A DNA stretch of 64,000 nt from Sedimentibacter sp. (GTDB taxonomy: Bacteria; Bacillota; Clostridia; Tissierellales; Sedimentibacteraceae): NCBI GenBank assembly GCA_018436705.1, contig JAHDLA010000020.1:1-64000 (forward strand), given 5' to 3'. This document shows, in pieces, positions 51,552 through 59,687 of this stretch (the first letter of the stretch is position 1; each line of letters opens with the position of its first letter). The translations under genes and the position numbers were made by a program. The notes under the pieces were generated by a model, which did no database searches, had not been told where the DNA came from, and saw only the letters and a list, made by a program, of their open reading frames with translations.

Positions 51552-53033
51552 ATGAATAAAAATGATAAACTTGAGTTTTATGGTGGCAAGATGATGTCAC
51601 TAATTCCTTTATTAATATTTGTTGTGTTTTGTGTTTTATTTTTCGTAATATTTAAAGTCTTCGAAATGGAAGGACTTGCAATGGGCGGTATTGTTGCAAT
51701 TATTATTGGAAGTGTATTTTCGAAGAATTGGTCGAAATATTGGGGAGCGGTGGTAAAAGGTATGTCGTCAGATATGATGAATATGCTTGCTTTAATTTTA
51801 TTGGTTGTTGGTATTTTTGGAAAACTTATGTCAAGAGGCGGTGTAGCACAAGGTTTTGTATGGCTGGGTAGCAATATGGGGCTTCAGGGCGGAGGGTTCA
51901 TCGTATTTACATTTATTGCAACGTGCATAATAGCATCAGCTACCGGAACATCCATAGGAACATTATTTTCTGCATTTCCTATTTTTTATCCTTCTGGCAT
52001 ATTACTTGGAGCAAATCCACTATATCTTGCAGGCGCAATACTTTCAGGAGCTATTTTTGGAGACAATGTGGCACCGATTTCAGATACAACTATAGCATCG
52101 GCAACAACTCAAATCTATACTAACAAAGAAAGCAGTGCGGATGTAGGCGGAGTTGTTAAGACAAGATTGAAGTATGCACTTATTTCAGCTGTTGTTTCAT
52201 GCATTTTGTTCTATATATTGGGGAGTACGGGAAATTATGATGCAGCTGGTAAGGAGATAATGGCACAATATATGGATCCCAAAGGGCTTATTATGCTAAT
52301 GCCTGTTATCGTATTATTGGTTGTAGCAGTTAAAAAAAGAGATATATTTGTAGCCGTTACATGGGGAATTATTTCCGGAACTGCAATAGGTATTGTTTCA
52401 GGTATAATTGGGATGTCAGATATTATTTCTGTAAAAGATGGAGCATTGCAGGGTTTTGCAATTGACGGTGTTAAAAATATGCTGGGAACAGTAGTATATT
52501 TGTATGGTGTTGCAGGAATTATGGGTATATTGAGAGAAAGCGGGATGATGGACTACATTATTGAATCACTACTCAATAGTAAAATGGCTTCAAGCGTTAG
52601 GGGTTCAGAATTAATAATCAGTTTTGGCGTTATGATAAATTCAATTTGTTTAGGTGCTGCCAATGGACCTGCAATCATAATGTATGGGCCGATAGCAAAT
52701 GAAATAGGTAAGGCAAAAAATCTTCATCCATATAGAAGAGCTAATTTAATGGATGGTGTAACGGCATCACTACCAGCAATAATACCATTTACAAGTGCAT
52801 TCATATTTATTGTGGTAGCATGTGTCCAGGGATTAATGAATGATTACGTATTCATTCAGCCAATAAATCCCATGCAGCTTTCATATGCGGCATTTCACAG
52901 TATTGGGCTGTTTTTAGTATTTATGTTCTCAATATTTACGGGTTGGGGACGAACATATGAAGGACAAAACGGAGAAGAAATACCTGCAAAATTATATGAA
53001 AAAAAACAGGAAAAAAATAAAGCTACAATGTAA
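51552..53033 (+). CDS. NhaC-superfamily transporter linked to the microcompartment locus
   Basis: A membrane protein of 493 residues with about 11-12 hydrophobic segments. NhaC-type features are ATGTSIGTLFSAFPIF and IFGDNVAPISDTTIASATTQ. Such carriers exchange Na+ and H+, and some exchange or co-transport organic substrates. The start is ATG 51552 with AAGGAAGG; ATG 51519 lacks a site. A terminator and the Crp/Fnr gene separate it from the shell genes, but a shared regulatory palindrome links it to them. Substrate uptake for the microcompartment pathway is plausible; a pure Na+/H+ role is the alternative. Confidence 0.85.
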   Translation: MNKNDKLEFYGGKMMSLIPLLIFVVFCVLFFVIFKVFEMEGLAMGGIVAIIIGSVFSKNWSKYWGAVVKGMSSDMMNMLALILLVVGIFGKLMSRGGVAQGFVWLGSNMGLQGGGFIVFTFIATCIIASATGTSIGTLFSAFPIFYPSGILLGANPLYLAGAILSGAIFGDNVAPISDTTIASATTQIYTNKESSADVGGVVKTRLKYALISAVVSCILFYILGSTGNYDAAGKEIMAQYMDPKGLIMLMPVIVLLVVAVKKRDIFVAVTWGIISGTAIGIVSGIIGMSDIISVKDGALQGFAIDGVKNMLGTVVYLYGVAGIMGILRESGMMDYIIESLLNSKMASSVRGSELIISFGVMINSICLGAANGPAIIMYGPIANEIGKAKNLHPYRRANLMDGVTASLPAIIPFTSAFIFIVVACVQGLMNDYVFIQPINPMQLSYAAFHSIGLFLVFMFSIFTGWGRTYEGQNGEEIPAKLYEKKQEKNKATM

Positions 53034-53088
53034 TCTATAGTATAGAAGTAATTATGAATTGAATAGCCGGCAGGCGGTATGTGCAGCA

Positions 53089-53132
53089 AAGGCGAATTAT
53101 CAGCGGAAAGCTGATAGTTCGCCTTTAAATTT
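53089..53132. terminator. Bidirectional terminator between NhaC-like and Crp/Fnr genes
   Basis: A 16-bp stem with one G-U pair (AAGGCGAATTATCAGC with GCTGATAGTTCGCCTT) and a GGAAA loop, then TAAATTT. It lies between convergent genes. Confidence 0.85.
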
Positions 53133-53214
53133 GCCATCGCAGAATAAAAATTATTCCAACAACATGCGAGAAAGTCTTTCATAGTGTTCTAGATTCATTC
53201 TTTTAAAAGAATAT

Positions 53215-53916
53215 TTATATATCATTCAAATAGGACATAATGGCTTCAATGTCCTTAATCAACAGATATCCGTTCATTTTTTTCAATATTCCCTTTGAAT
53301 GTAAATCTGATATTATGTTTGAAACGGATACTCTGGATAATCCGGTCAAGTTAGCCATTTCCTGGTGAGTGAACTTCATAGCCAATTTATATCCGTCCGG
53401 AGTTCGAGTTGAATATTGATTTACTAAATGTACCAAGGCATAACAAACTCTGTAAGATGCATTATTAAATGAAAGCTGTTTTATGTCTTCTACCAGCAAT
53501 CTTATTTTTTTAGCGCTTAAAGTCAATATATTTTTTGTGAATTCTATATTGGTATTTAATTGCTTCAAAAAATCTGATTTTAATATTAAGTATATTTCAG
53601 AGTCAGTTGATGCACTAGCACGGCAAATATTGTTTAGATTATCTATTGGAGACAATTCACCTATAAATGTTCCCTTGCCTGCAATGAAAACTGTCTTATC
53701 TTCACCGGTTAAACTATATATATCAAGTCGTACACGCCCATTTTTAATCAAGTACACATATTTACTGTTACAGTCTTGCTGAAAAATTACGTCGTTTTTA
53801 TTGAATTTTTTTGGAGTCAAATTAGAAATTATGCAGCTCCAATTAATGTCATTGGTTTCAATCCATGGAGATAAGATATTATGTGCAATAATTTTATCAC
53901 TGCCATTTTTTTGCAT
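53215..53916 (-). CDS. Crp/Fnr family regulator of the microcompartment locus
   Basis: A 233-residue regulator. The N-terminal sensor barrel (about 30-130) has DVIFQQDCNSKYVYLIKNG and KGTFIGELSPIDN, similar to the cyclic-nucleotide-binding fold. The C-terminal winged helix (about 165-230) contains THQEMANLTGLSRVSVSNII. No Fnr-type cysteine cluster is present. A GGGGTGA site precedes ATG. It is divergent from the shell operon and convergent with the transporter gene, with TGTAA-N6-TTACA sites before both, so it probably controls both. It differs clearly from the Crp/Fnr protein at 30368. Confidence 0.9.
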   Translation of the reverse strand: MQKNGSDKIIAHNILSPWIETNDINWSCIISNLTPKKFNKNDVIFQQDCNSKYVYLIKNGRVRLDIYSLTGEDKTVFIAGKGTFIGELSPIDNLNNICRASASTDSEIYLILKSDFLKQLNTNIEFTKNILTLSAKKIRLLVEDIKQLSFNNASYRVCYALVHLVNQYSTRTPDGYKLAMKFTHQEMANLTGLSRVSVSNIISDLHSKGILKKMNGYLLIKDIEAIMSYLNDI

Positions 53917-54275
53917 TTAAATCACCCCATTAACAGAATTTGTACAGAAAATAGTTTGTTTATGCGAATTACCTTTAACTGGTAGTGTCCGTAAAAATAA
54001 TAGTAATAATAAGGCTTTGCGCAAAGCCATTTTCCTAAATAATAAATTGAATGGTATTAAGTATAACAGATATTCAATAAAATTCAAATAGAGCAAACAA
54101 AATTTTAATTAATAACTAAAGAATATTAAGCTTAGAATATTTATAATTTGTAAAGCAATTTACAGAATTAAACAGCGATATTTGTTAGTATTATATAGAA
54201 GGTTTAAATAGATAATTTGCATGAGTGCATTCATCTGTTTGTAAACGTTATTAAAAATTATAAGGAGGATTGTAA
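53917..54275. other. Divergent regulatory region of crp-like gene and shell operon
   Basis: 359 bases without a gene. It contains the perfect 16-base palindrome GGCTTTGCGCAAAGCC (54013-54028), the Crp/Fnr-type site at 54149-54164 and a TATTAT (54189-54194) about 32 bases after that site's centre. AAGGAGG lies before the first shell gene. Confidence 0.55.
54149..54164 (+). promoter_or_regulatory. Crp/Fnr-type site upstream of the shell operon
   Basis: TGTAAAGCAATTTACA fits TGTAA-N6-TTACA and matches the site at 50915 at 15 of 16 positions. It is 112 bases before the first shell gene, a typical activator position. Confidence 0.65.
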
Positions 54276-54557
54276 ATGAATTCAATTGGCTTTATAGAAA
54301 CAAAAGGATTTGTTGTAAGTGTGGAGGCTGTAGATGCAATGACAAAGGCGGCAAATGTAGAAATTGTTGATCAAGTCGAAATAAGCGGAGGATTTGTAAC
54401 TGTAATAATCAAAGGGGATGTTGGGGCTGTTAAGGCTGCTGTTGATGCAGGTGCAGAAGCGGCGCAAAGAATCGGAGAAGTAGTTTCTGTACACGTTATT
54501 CCAAGGCCTACTCCAAATTTAATTGAAATTTTTTTACCTAGCAATGAGCAAGAATAA
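54276..54557 (+). CDS. Microcompartment shell hexamer protein BMC-H (first)
   Basis: A 93-residue single BMC-domain protein that forms hexameric tiles of the shell. It follows the canonical pattern GFIETKGFVVSVEAVDAM, a segment of beta strands, and [33 protein letters not shown]. The last ~12 residues (NLIEIFLPSNEQE) extend past the usual end. A perfect AAGGAGG site precedes ATG. It is the first gene of the 12-gene operon and is 22 bases before the PLP enzyme gene. A second BMC-H lies at 56309. Confidence 0.96.
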   Translation: MNSIGFIETKGFVVSVEAVDAMTKAANVEIVDQVEISGGFVTVIIKGDVGAVKAAVDAGAEAAQRIGEVVSVHVIPRPTPNLIEIFLPSNEQE

Positions 54558-54579
54558 ATTATAGGAAGGAGTATAGAAG

Positions 54580-56004
54580 GTGAAAAAATTTTATACAGAA
54601 AATGATGTTGAACGCAGCTTTGCTCAGGGTGAACTCAAAATATATATTAATGAAGATGATGTTATTACTTCCCTTGCAAAAGAAACTGCAAATAAAAAAG
54701 GAATTGAATTTGTTAGAAAAGATAAGTCAAATCAATCCGACATTCATGACAATTATCAATCACAAGTTGTTAACAAATATGACAGTAAAACAATAAAAAG
54801 TCCAATATATACAAACCAGCAAATTATTGCCCCTAAGTATAAAGGGCTTATATCAGATCAAGAAATTGAAAAGTGGAGATCAGAATTTCCAATTTTGAAA
54901 ACGACGGCTCATTTAGGAAATTGTTCCCAAAGTGCACAGTCAATCAGAGTAAGAGAAGCAATAAACAGCTATCTTGATAACTGGCTTACAGTTGGAATGG
55001 ACTGGGATTCGTGGGTTGAAGAAGTTAATCTTGCTAAAAAGGAGTTTGCAAAGCTGATAAATGCAGATCCCAGTGAAATTGCAGTTAGTTCTTGTGTCTC
55101 TGAAGCCATATCTTCAGTTGCAAATTCGCTGGACTATACCGGTAAGAGAAACAAGGTTGTTGTAACTGATGCGGAATTTCCGACGGTAGATTATATTTGG
55201 CTTGCAAACCAAAGAAATGGAGCAAAAGTAGACTTTATTTCTGTAAACGAAAATCATCAAATAGATATTGAAGAATATGAAAGATATATTGACGACAGAA
55301 CACTTATCACTTCAATTACTCAAGTGTATTATTTGAACGGATTCAAGCAAGACATAGCAAAAATAGCAGAAATAGCACATAATAAAGGTTCGCTGATTTT
55401 AGTTGATGCATACCAGTGCTTGGGAACAGAACCGGTGGATGTCAAGAAGATGAACATAGATATGCTCGCATCAGGGTGTTTGAAGTACCTGTTTGGTATT
55501 CCAGGGATTGCATTTATATACATCAATAAAGATTTGGTATCAAAATTAAAACCTACTGCAACCGGATGGTTTGGGCAGGCGAATCCTTTCCTCTTTCAGA
55601 CAAGGTACAATGATTGGTCAGAAACAACCAGCAGGCTTGATACGGGAACTCAACCGGTCTTGAATTCCTATGCTGCAAGAGCGGGGCTGGAAATAATCAA
55701 TGAAGTTGGCGTAGAAAGAATCAAAGACAGAATAGATATGTTAAGTGAATATGCTCTTAAGGGATGTATTTCAAGAGGGCTTACTACTATTAGTCCGTTT
55801 GATGTAAATAAAAAAGGCGGTACAACTGCAATTGTGGTTGCTCCAAAAATAAGTTCGCATGAAATGGAAGTTGAGCTTAGAAAAAGAAATGTTATCGGTT
55901 CCGGAAGAGGAGATGTTATCAGAATTGCACCTCATTTTTATTCTAAACCGGAAGAAATAGACTATGCGCTAGATATGATAAAACAAATTCTAGATGAAAA
56001 GTAG
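54580..56004 (+). CDS. Class V PLP-dependent enzyme with EutQ/EutT-like N-terminal segment
   Basis: A 474-residue protein. Residues 1-47 (KKFYTENDVERSFAQG, then a strand, VITSLAKETANKKGIEFV) look like the short N-terminal domain of EutQ/EutT-type microcompartment proteins. Residues about 48-90 are a polar linker. The remainder is a fold-type I, class V enzyme like cysteine desulfurases, isopenicillin-N epimerases and kynureninase. It has PLP-contacting Asp276 and Gln279 in VDAYQ, and Schiff-base Lys302 in ASGCLKYLFG. No catalytic-cysteine loop of IscS/SufS type is obvious near the C-terminus. The start is GTG with AAGGAG. It is the likely signature enzyme of the compartment: transamination, decarboxylation or beta-elimination are all possible. 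The N-terminal segment may target it to the shell. Confidence 0.85.
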   Translation: MKKFYTENDVERSFAQGELKIYINEDDVITSLAKETANKKGIEFVRKDKSNQSDIHDNYQSQVVNKYDSKTIKSPIYTNQQIIAPKYKGLISDQEIEKWRSEFPILKTTAHLGNCSQSAQSIRVREAINSYLDNWLTVGMDWDSWVEEVNLAKKEFAKLINADPSEIAVSSCVSEAISSVANSLDYTGKRNKVVVTDAEFPTVDYIWLANQRNGAKVDFISVNENHQIDIEEYERYIDDRTLITSITQVYYLNGFKQDIAKIAEIAHNKGSLILVDAYQCLGTEPVDVKKMNIDMLASGCLKYLFGIPGIAFIYINKDLVSKLKPTATGWFGQANPFLFQTRYNDWSETTSRLDTGTQPVLNSYAARAGLEIINEVGVERIKDRIDMLSEYALKGCISRGLTTISPFDVNKKGGTTAIVVAPKISSHEMEVELRKRNVIGSGRGDVIRIAPHFYSKPEEIDYALDMIKQILDEK

Positions 56005-56012
56005 GTGATTTT

Positions 56013-56279
56013 GTGTATATTTGTATAGTGCACGGAAAATGCGTTTCAACAATCAAAAACAAAAAATTAGCCGGCTATAGCCTTGTAACGGTACAAAGAA
56101 TAAAAAAGAGTGGTAAATTATCAGATGATATTTTTGTGGCTGTAGATACCATCGGCTGTAGCATTGATGAAACTGTCTTAGTTACTTCAGGCGAAAATTC
56201 AAAATATGCATTTGATGCTAATGATATTCCAATCGATCATGTAATTGTAGGCATTGTAGATTCAGATGCTTCTAAATAA
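56013..56279 (+). CDS. Microcompartment vertex protein BMC-P (EutN/CcmL family)
   Basis: An 88-residue pentamer-forming vertex protein. It has the EutN/CcmL beta-barrel pattern: IVHGKCVSTIKNKKLAGYSLVTVQ, VAVDTIGCSIDETVLVTSG and PIDHVIVGIVDS. The G-x-D-E-x-V segment is typical. The start is GTG 8 bases after the PLP enzyme stop, with AGGTGA overlapping that stop. One vertex gene suffices to close an icosahedral shell. Confidence 0.92.
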   Translation: MYICIVHGKCVSTIKNKKLAGYSLVTVQRIKKSGKLSDDIFVAVDTIGCSIDETVLVTSGENSKYAFDANDIPIDHVIVGIVDSDASK

Positions 56280-56308
56280 AAAAATAATAAATAATATGGA
56301 GGGTATTT

Positions 56309-56575
56309 ATGAAATCAAAGGGCTTTATTGAAACAAAAGGTTTGGTTGCAGCTATAGAGGCAGCAGATGCCATGGTAAAATCAGCTAATGTAGAAATAGT
56401 GAATAGAAAAATTATAGGCGGTGGATTAGTAACAGTTATTGTTGAAGGAGATGTTGGAGCAGTTAAGGCAGCTGTAGATGCTGGTGCCGAAGCAGCAAAA
56501 AAAGTCGGAGAATTGGTATCGGTTCATGTTATTGCAAGACCAAACGAGGAAATAGATAAATTTCTTGGTAAATAA
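56309..56575 (+). CDS. Microcompartment shell hexamer protein BMC-H (second)
   Basis: An 88-residue BMC-H close to the family consensus: [70 protein letters not shown]. It is a paralogue of the protein at 54276 but differs around the pore-forming loop (IIGGGLV versus EISGGFV), so the two tiles may pass different molecules. A GGAGGG site precedes ATG. Confidence 0.96.
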   Translation: MKSKGFIETKGLVAAIEAADAMVKSANVEIVNRKIIGGGLVTVIVEGDVGAVKAAVDAGAEAAKKVGELVSVHVIARPNEEIDKFLGK

Positions 56576-56611
56576 TAGGCAGTCTTTCATACAGGAGGAA
56601 ATGAACACTAT

Positions 56612-57238
56612 ATGGTAGAGGAAATGGATTTAAGGACGTTTATTATCATAGATAATATGCAGCCGCAATATGCTGCTATTACCGGAACAGTAGTAAAAGG
56701 AGATATTTCTCTTGCGGGTATGTGCCAGTTGTATGTAGAACTGGCTCCCGGAAGCGGTGTATATAACCTTTTGAATGCTGCGCTTAAGCAAACAAACGCA
56801 AAGCCGGGATTTCAAATAGTTGAAAGAGAATATGGAGAAATTGAGCTGCATTCTTTCTCGCCAGAAGATATAAAGCAAGCCGGACAGGCAATTTTAAATT
56901 TTTGCGAGAAAGGCATAAGCGAGAGAAGACATCCTAGAATTGTATCTGAACAAATTATATCGAATATTGATCCTTATCAGGCACAACTGATTAACAGGAG
57001 TAACAGGTATGGTTCTATTATTGTACCGGGAGAAAGTCTGTTTATTTTAGAGGTTGAACCTGCGGCGTATATTAGTATTGCAGTAAATGAAGCTGAAAAG
57101 AATTCCCAGACTAAAATTATTACTTTTGATCCTGTAGGGAGGTTTGGAAGAATGTATATTGCCGGGACAGAATCTGAAGTGAGAAATGCCAGGGAGGCGG
57201 CCATAACTGCAATAGAACGAATAGAAGGAAGAGAGTAA
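56612..57238 (+). CDS. Microcompartment trimer BMC-T, permuted tandem (CsoS1D/EutL-like)
   Basis: A 208-residue protein with two BMC domains in tandem (about 8-105 and 112-205), forming pseudohexameric trimers. The opening DLRTFIIIDNMQPQYAAITGT and the later PGSGVYNLLNAALKQT and GFQIVEREYGEIELHS match the circularly permuted class (CsoS1D, CcmP, EutL). Several members of that class have large gated pores. It completes the H, P and T shell set. The start is ATG 56612 after AGGAGGAA (spacing 13); ATG 56624 is a possible alternative. Confidence 0.9.
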   Translation: MVEEMDLRTFIIIDNMQPQYAAITGTVVKGDISLAGMCQLYVELAPGSGVYNLLNAALKQTNAKPGFQIVEREYGEIELHSFSPEDIKQAGQAILNFCEKGISERRHPRIVSEQIISNIDPYQAQLINRSNRYGSIIVPGESLFILEVEPAAYISIAVNEAEKNSQTKIITFDPVGRFGRMYIAGTESEVRNAREAAITAIERIEGRE

Positions 57239-57239
57239 T

Positions 57240-58844
57240 ATGGCAAACGATATTTTTTCGGATTATATAAAAAAACAAAAAGATAAAACTCCACTTGTTT
57301 GTGCAAATGTTGATTCGGCGAAAGTACCCATGGATGAAACCATCAATATTTTAAAAGAAATCAGCTCTAAATTGGATGTGCTTAATAATCAGCAATGCAG
57401 TAGCGGTAATTTAAGCATGGCAGATAAACCTGAAGTAAAATTGGACGAAAGCGAAGCTTTTCAAAAACTTTCTGCACCTGTTGAAGATAGCATGGTTGAC
57501 ATTGCTATTGAAAACGGGAATATAGTATTGCCGGATAACGGTATTTTCAACATGAACATATATATAAAGAATGGGAAAATCCATTCGTTGGGGGATAACC
57601 GTGAAATCAAGGCTAAGCGCCGAATTAATGCATCAGGCAAATATGTTGTCCCCGGAATTATTGATCCACATGTGCATCTTGGCCTGTTTGCACCCTTGGA
57701 TGATGAGCTTAAGTCTGAAACAAAGTCTGCACTTATCGGCGGTGTTACAACAATAGGCTGTTATCTTGGAAGTGAGGGCTCGCATTTCCAGACTGTACCG
57801 AAAATATCAGAGGAAGTTGACAAAAATTCATTTGTTGATATTTTCCCTCATTTGGTAATTTCCACAGATGGGCAAAGAAAGGAGATCCCAGATTATATAG
57901 AGCATTTGGGGGTTACTTCATTCAAGGTGTATATGAATGGCATACCGGGTTTGATACCTGATGTAGATGATGGTTTTATTTTGGATGTGTTCAGCGAAAT
58001 TAAGAAGTCGCAAAAAAAATGTATTGTATGTTGTCATGCTGAAAACAGAGATTTAGTAAGGCGTGCGTATAATTTGGTCAAGGTTGAAAAAGGAGATAAA
58101 GCTACAATACAGGATTGGACGGATACACATCCGGACATGGCAGAAGAAGAAGCTGTGATACGCCTTTCATTTTTAGCGGAAAAAAGTAAGGTTCAAGTAT
58201 ATTTTGTACACATTTCGTCGAAGGAGGCTATAGATAGACTCCGAAAAATAAAGCAAACCAACAACTATATAAATATAGAGACAACCAGCCCATATCTATC
58301 AATAACCAGGAGCTGTACTAATGAAAAATATATAAAGATGGATCCTCCATTTAGGGACATTGAAGATGTTGAAGAGCTTTGGAACGCAGTTTCGGAAGGC
58401 ATTGTTGATACAATCGGTACAGATAATGTGACAATGACAAGAAATGAAAAAAGAATGGACGATGATATCTGGAATACAATTTCCGGCTTTCCTGCTATAG
58501 GGACACATCTTCCGGTATTGCTCAATGAGGGAGTTGTAAAAAGGGGAATACCTTTAGAAATGTTAATTGGCAAAATTACAAAAAAGCCGGCCGAAATATT
58601 TGGTATATATCCTAAAAAAGGAACTTTGCTGCCTGGCAGTGATGCAGACGTTGTTATATTGGACATGAACATGGTAAAGGAAATTAAGGCAGCTGATACA
58701 AACTCCAGGTCTGATTTTTCATTGTATGAGGGAAAAAAAATAAAGGGCTGGCCCGTTACAACTGTTAAGAATGGTGAAGTGGTTGTAGAAAACGGCAATT
58801 ATATAGGCAATCAATCTAACGGTAAATTTATTATGAGGAAATGA
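57240..58844 (+). CDS. Hydantoinase/dihydropyrimidinase family cyclic amidohydrolase with N-terminal extension
   Basis: A 534-residue metal-dependent cyclic amidase. Metal ligands are His144 and His146 (IDPHVHLG), carbamylated Lys229 (TSFKVYMNG), His266 (CCHAEN), His324 (FVHISS) and Asp395 (IGTDN). ETTSPYLSIT is the substrate-loop block. Expected reactions are ring opening of hydantoins, dihydropyrimidines, allantoin or other cyclic amides. The GTDN site replaces the usual (S/T)DH, so the neighbouring histidine is missing. Relatives start about residue 85; the first ~85 residues are extra. They contain an amphipathic helix (about 31-50, DETINILKEISSKLDVLNN), like encapsulation peptides of compartment cargo. 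It follows the BMC-T gene by one base. Confidence 0.88.
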   Translation: MANDIFSDYIKKQKDKTPLVCANVDSAKVPMDETINILKEISSKLDVLNNQQCSSGNLSMADKPEVKLDESEAFQKLSAPVEDSMVDIAIENGNIVLPDNGIFNMNIYIKNGKIHSLGDNREIKAKRRINASGKYVVPGIIDPHVHLGLFAPLDDELKSETKSALIGGVTTIGCYLGSEGSHFQTVPKISEEVDKNSFVDIFPHLVISTDGQRKEIPDYIEHLGVTSFKVYMNGIPGLIPDVDDGFILDVFSEIKKSQKKCIVCCHAENRDLVRRAYNLVKVEKGDKATIQDWTDTHPDMAEEEAVIRLSFLAEKSKVQVYFVHISSKEAIDRLRKIKQTNNYINIETTSPYLSITRSCTNEKYIKMDPPFRDIEDVEELWNAVSEGIVDTIGTDNVTMTRNEKRMDDDIWNTISGFPAIGTHLPVLLNEGVVKRGIPLEMLIGKITKKPAEIFGIYPKKGTLLPGSDADVVILDMNMVKEIKAADTNSRSDFSLYEGKKIKGWPVTTVKNGEVVVENGNYIGNQSNGKFIMRK

Positions 58845-58860
58845 TAAGGAGGTAAGTGAT

Positions 58861-59400
58861 TTGAAGGAGATAAGACTGCATGGCAGGGGAGGGCTTGGAA
58901 GTGTAAAGGCTGCTGAAGTTTTGGTGTATGCGGCTGTTAAAGAAGGTAAGTATGGAAACTCAATACCCTTTTTCGGATTTGAGAGACAAGGAGCCCCGGT
59001 AACAGCTTTCCTAAAAATAAGCGACACGCCCATAAGAGCTAAGAACAGGGTTAATAATCCGGATATAGTTATGGTACTGGATCCTACAATTATGAATGCA
59101 GTAGATGTATTTGAAGGTATGAAGGAAAATAGCACATTGGTATTGAATACAAAGCAGAATATTAATGAAATAAAAGTTCCAAATGCTGTTAAAACTGTGG
59201 CATTGATAGATGCAACGGCTATTGCTCTTGATATTTTAGGAAAATCCATAACAAATACTGTCATGCTTGGCGCTTTTTGCAGAGTGACGGGACTTGTAGA
59301 TTTGGAATTTGTTTCAGAAAAGGTAGAGGAACTTTGGGGAAAAAAGAATGTTAAAGCTATGGAAGAAGGCTTTGAATCAGCTAATGTTTATAATTTATAG
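58861..59400 (+). CDS. 2-oxoacid:ferredoxin oxidoreductase, gamma subunit
   Basis: A 179-residue gamma subunit of a four-subunit pyruvate/2-ketoisovalerate:ferredoxin oxidoreductase. It has RLHGRGGLGSVKAAEVL, FGFERQGAPVTAFLKIS and the late TNTVMLGAF. The complex converts a 2-oxo acid plus CoA to acyl-CoA, CO2 and reduced ferredoxin. The start is TTG behind AAGGAGG. It is followed by delta, alpha and beta genes in the usual order. Confidence 0.93.
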   Translation: MKEIRLHGRGGLGSVKAAEVLVYAAVKEGKYGNSIPFFGFERQGAPVTAFLKISDTPIRAKNRVNNPDIVMVLDPTIMNAVDVFEGMKENSTLVLNTKQNINEIKVPNAVKTVALIDATAIALDILGKSITNTVMLGAFCRVTGLVDLEFVSEKVEELWGKKNVKAMEEGFESANVYNL

Positions 59401-59420
59401 TTTGAAAAAAGGGAGTTACT

Positions 59421-59687
59421 ATGAAATATAAAAGTATACACATAGTACCTATAGGTACAGAAGGAATACATGTAATCAATACTGGCGATTGGAGAATACA
59501 GAGGCCTGTAATAGACCAGGAAAAATGCATTAAGTGCGGTATTTGCTTTTTACACTGCCCTGTAAATTCAATTGTCAAAACCAATGGAAAGTTTACTATT
59601 AAATATGATTATTGTAAGGGCTGCGGTATTTGTGCCCATGAATGCCCTAAAAGAGCAATTAATTTATTGGCAGAGGAGGAAAAATAA
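59421..59687 (+). CDS. 2-oxoacid:ferredoxin oxidoreductase, delta subunit (2x[4Fe-4S])
   Basis: An 88-residue ferredoxin-like subunit with two [4Fe-4S] motifs, CIKCGICFLHCP and CKGCGICAHECP. It carries electrons from the thiamine diphosphate site to free ferredoxin. AAGGGAG precedes ATG. The stop overlaps the alpha start by one base. Confidence 0.95.
   Translation: MKYKSIHIVPIGTEGIHVINTGDWRIQRPVIDQEKCIKCGICFLHCPVNSIVKTNGKFTIKYDYCKGCGICAHECPKRAINLLAEEEK

Noticed and set aside
54580..56004. Housekeeping cysteine desulfurase (IscS/SufS)
   Set aside because: The N-terminal extension, microcompartment context and no visible catalytic-cysteine loop make this doubtful; called only as a class V PLP enzyme.
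54276..57238. Assignment of the shell genes to an ethanolamine (Eut) or propanediol (Pdu) operon
   Set aside because: No ethanolamine lyase, diol or glycyl-radical dehydratase, aldehyde dehydrogenase, phosphotransacylase or alcohol dehydrogenase is present in the operon.
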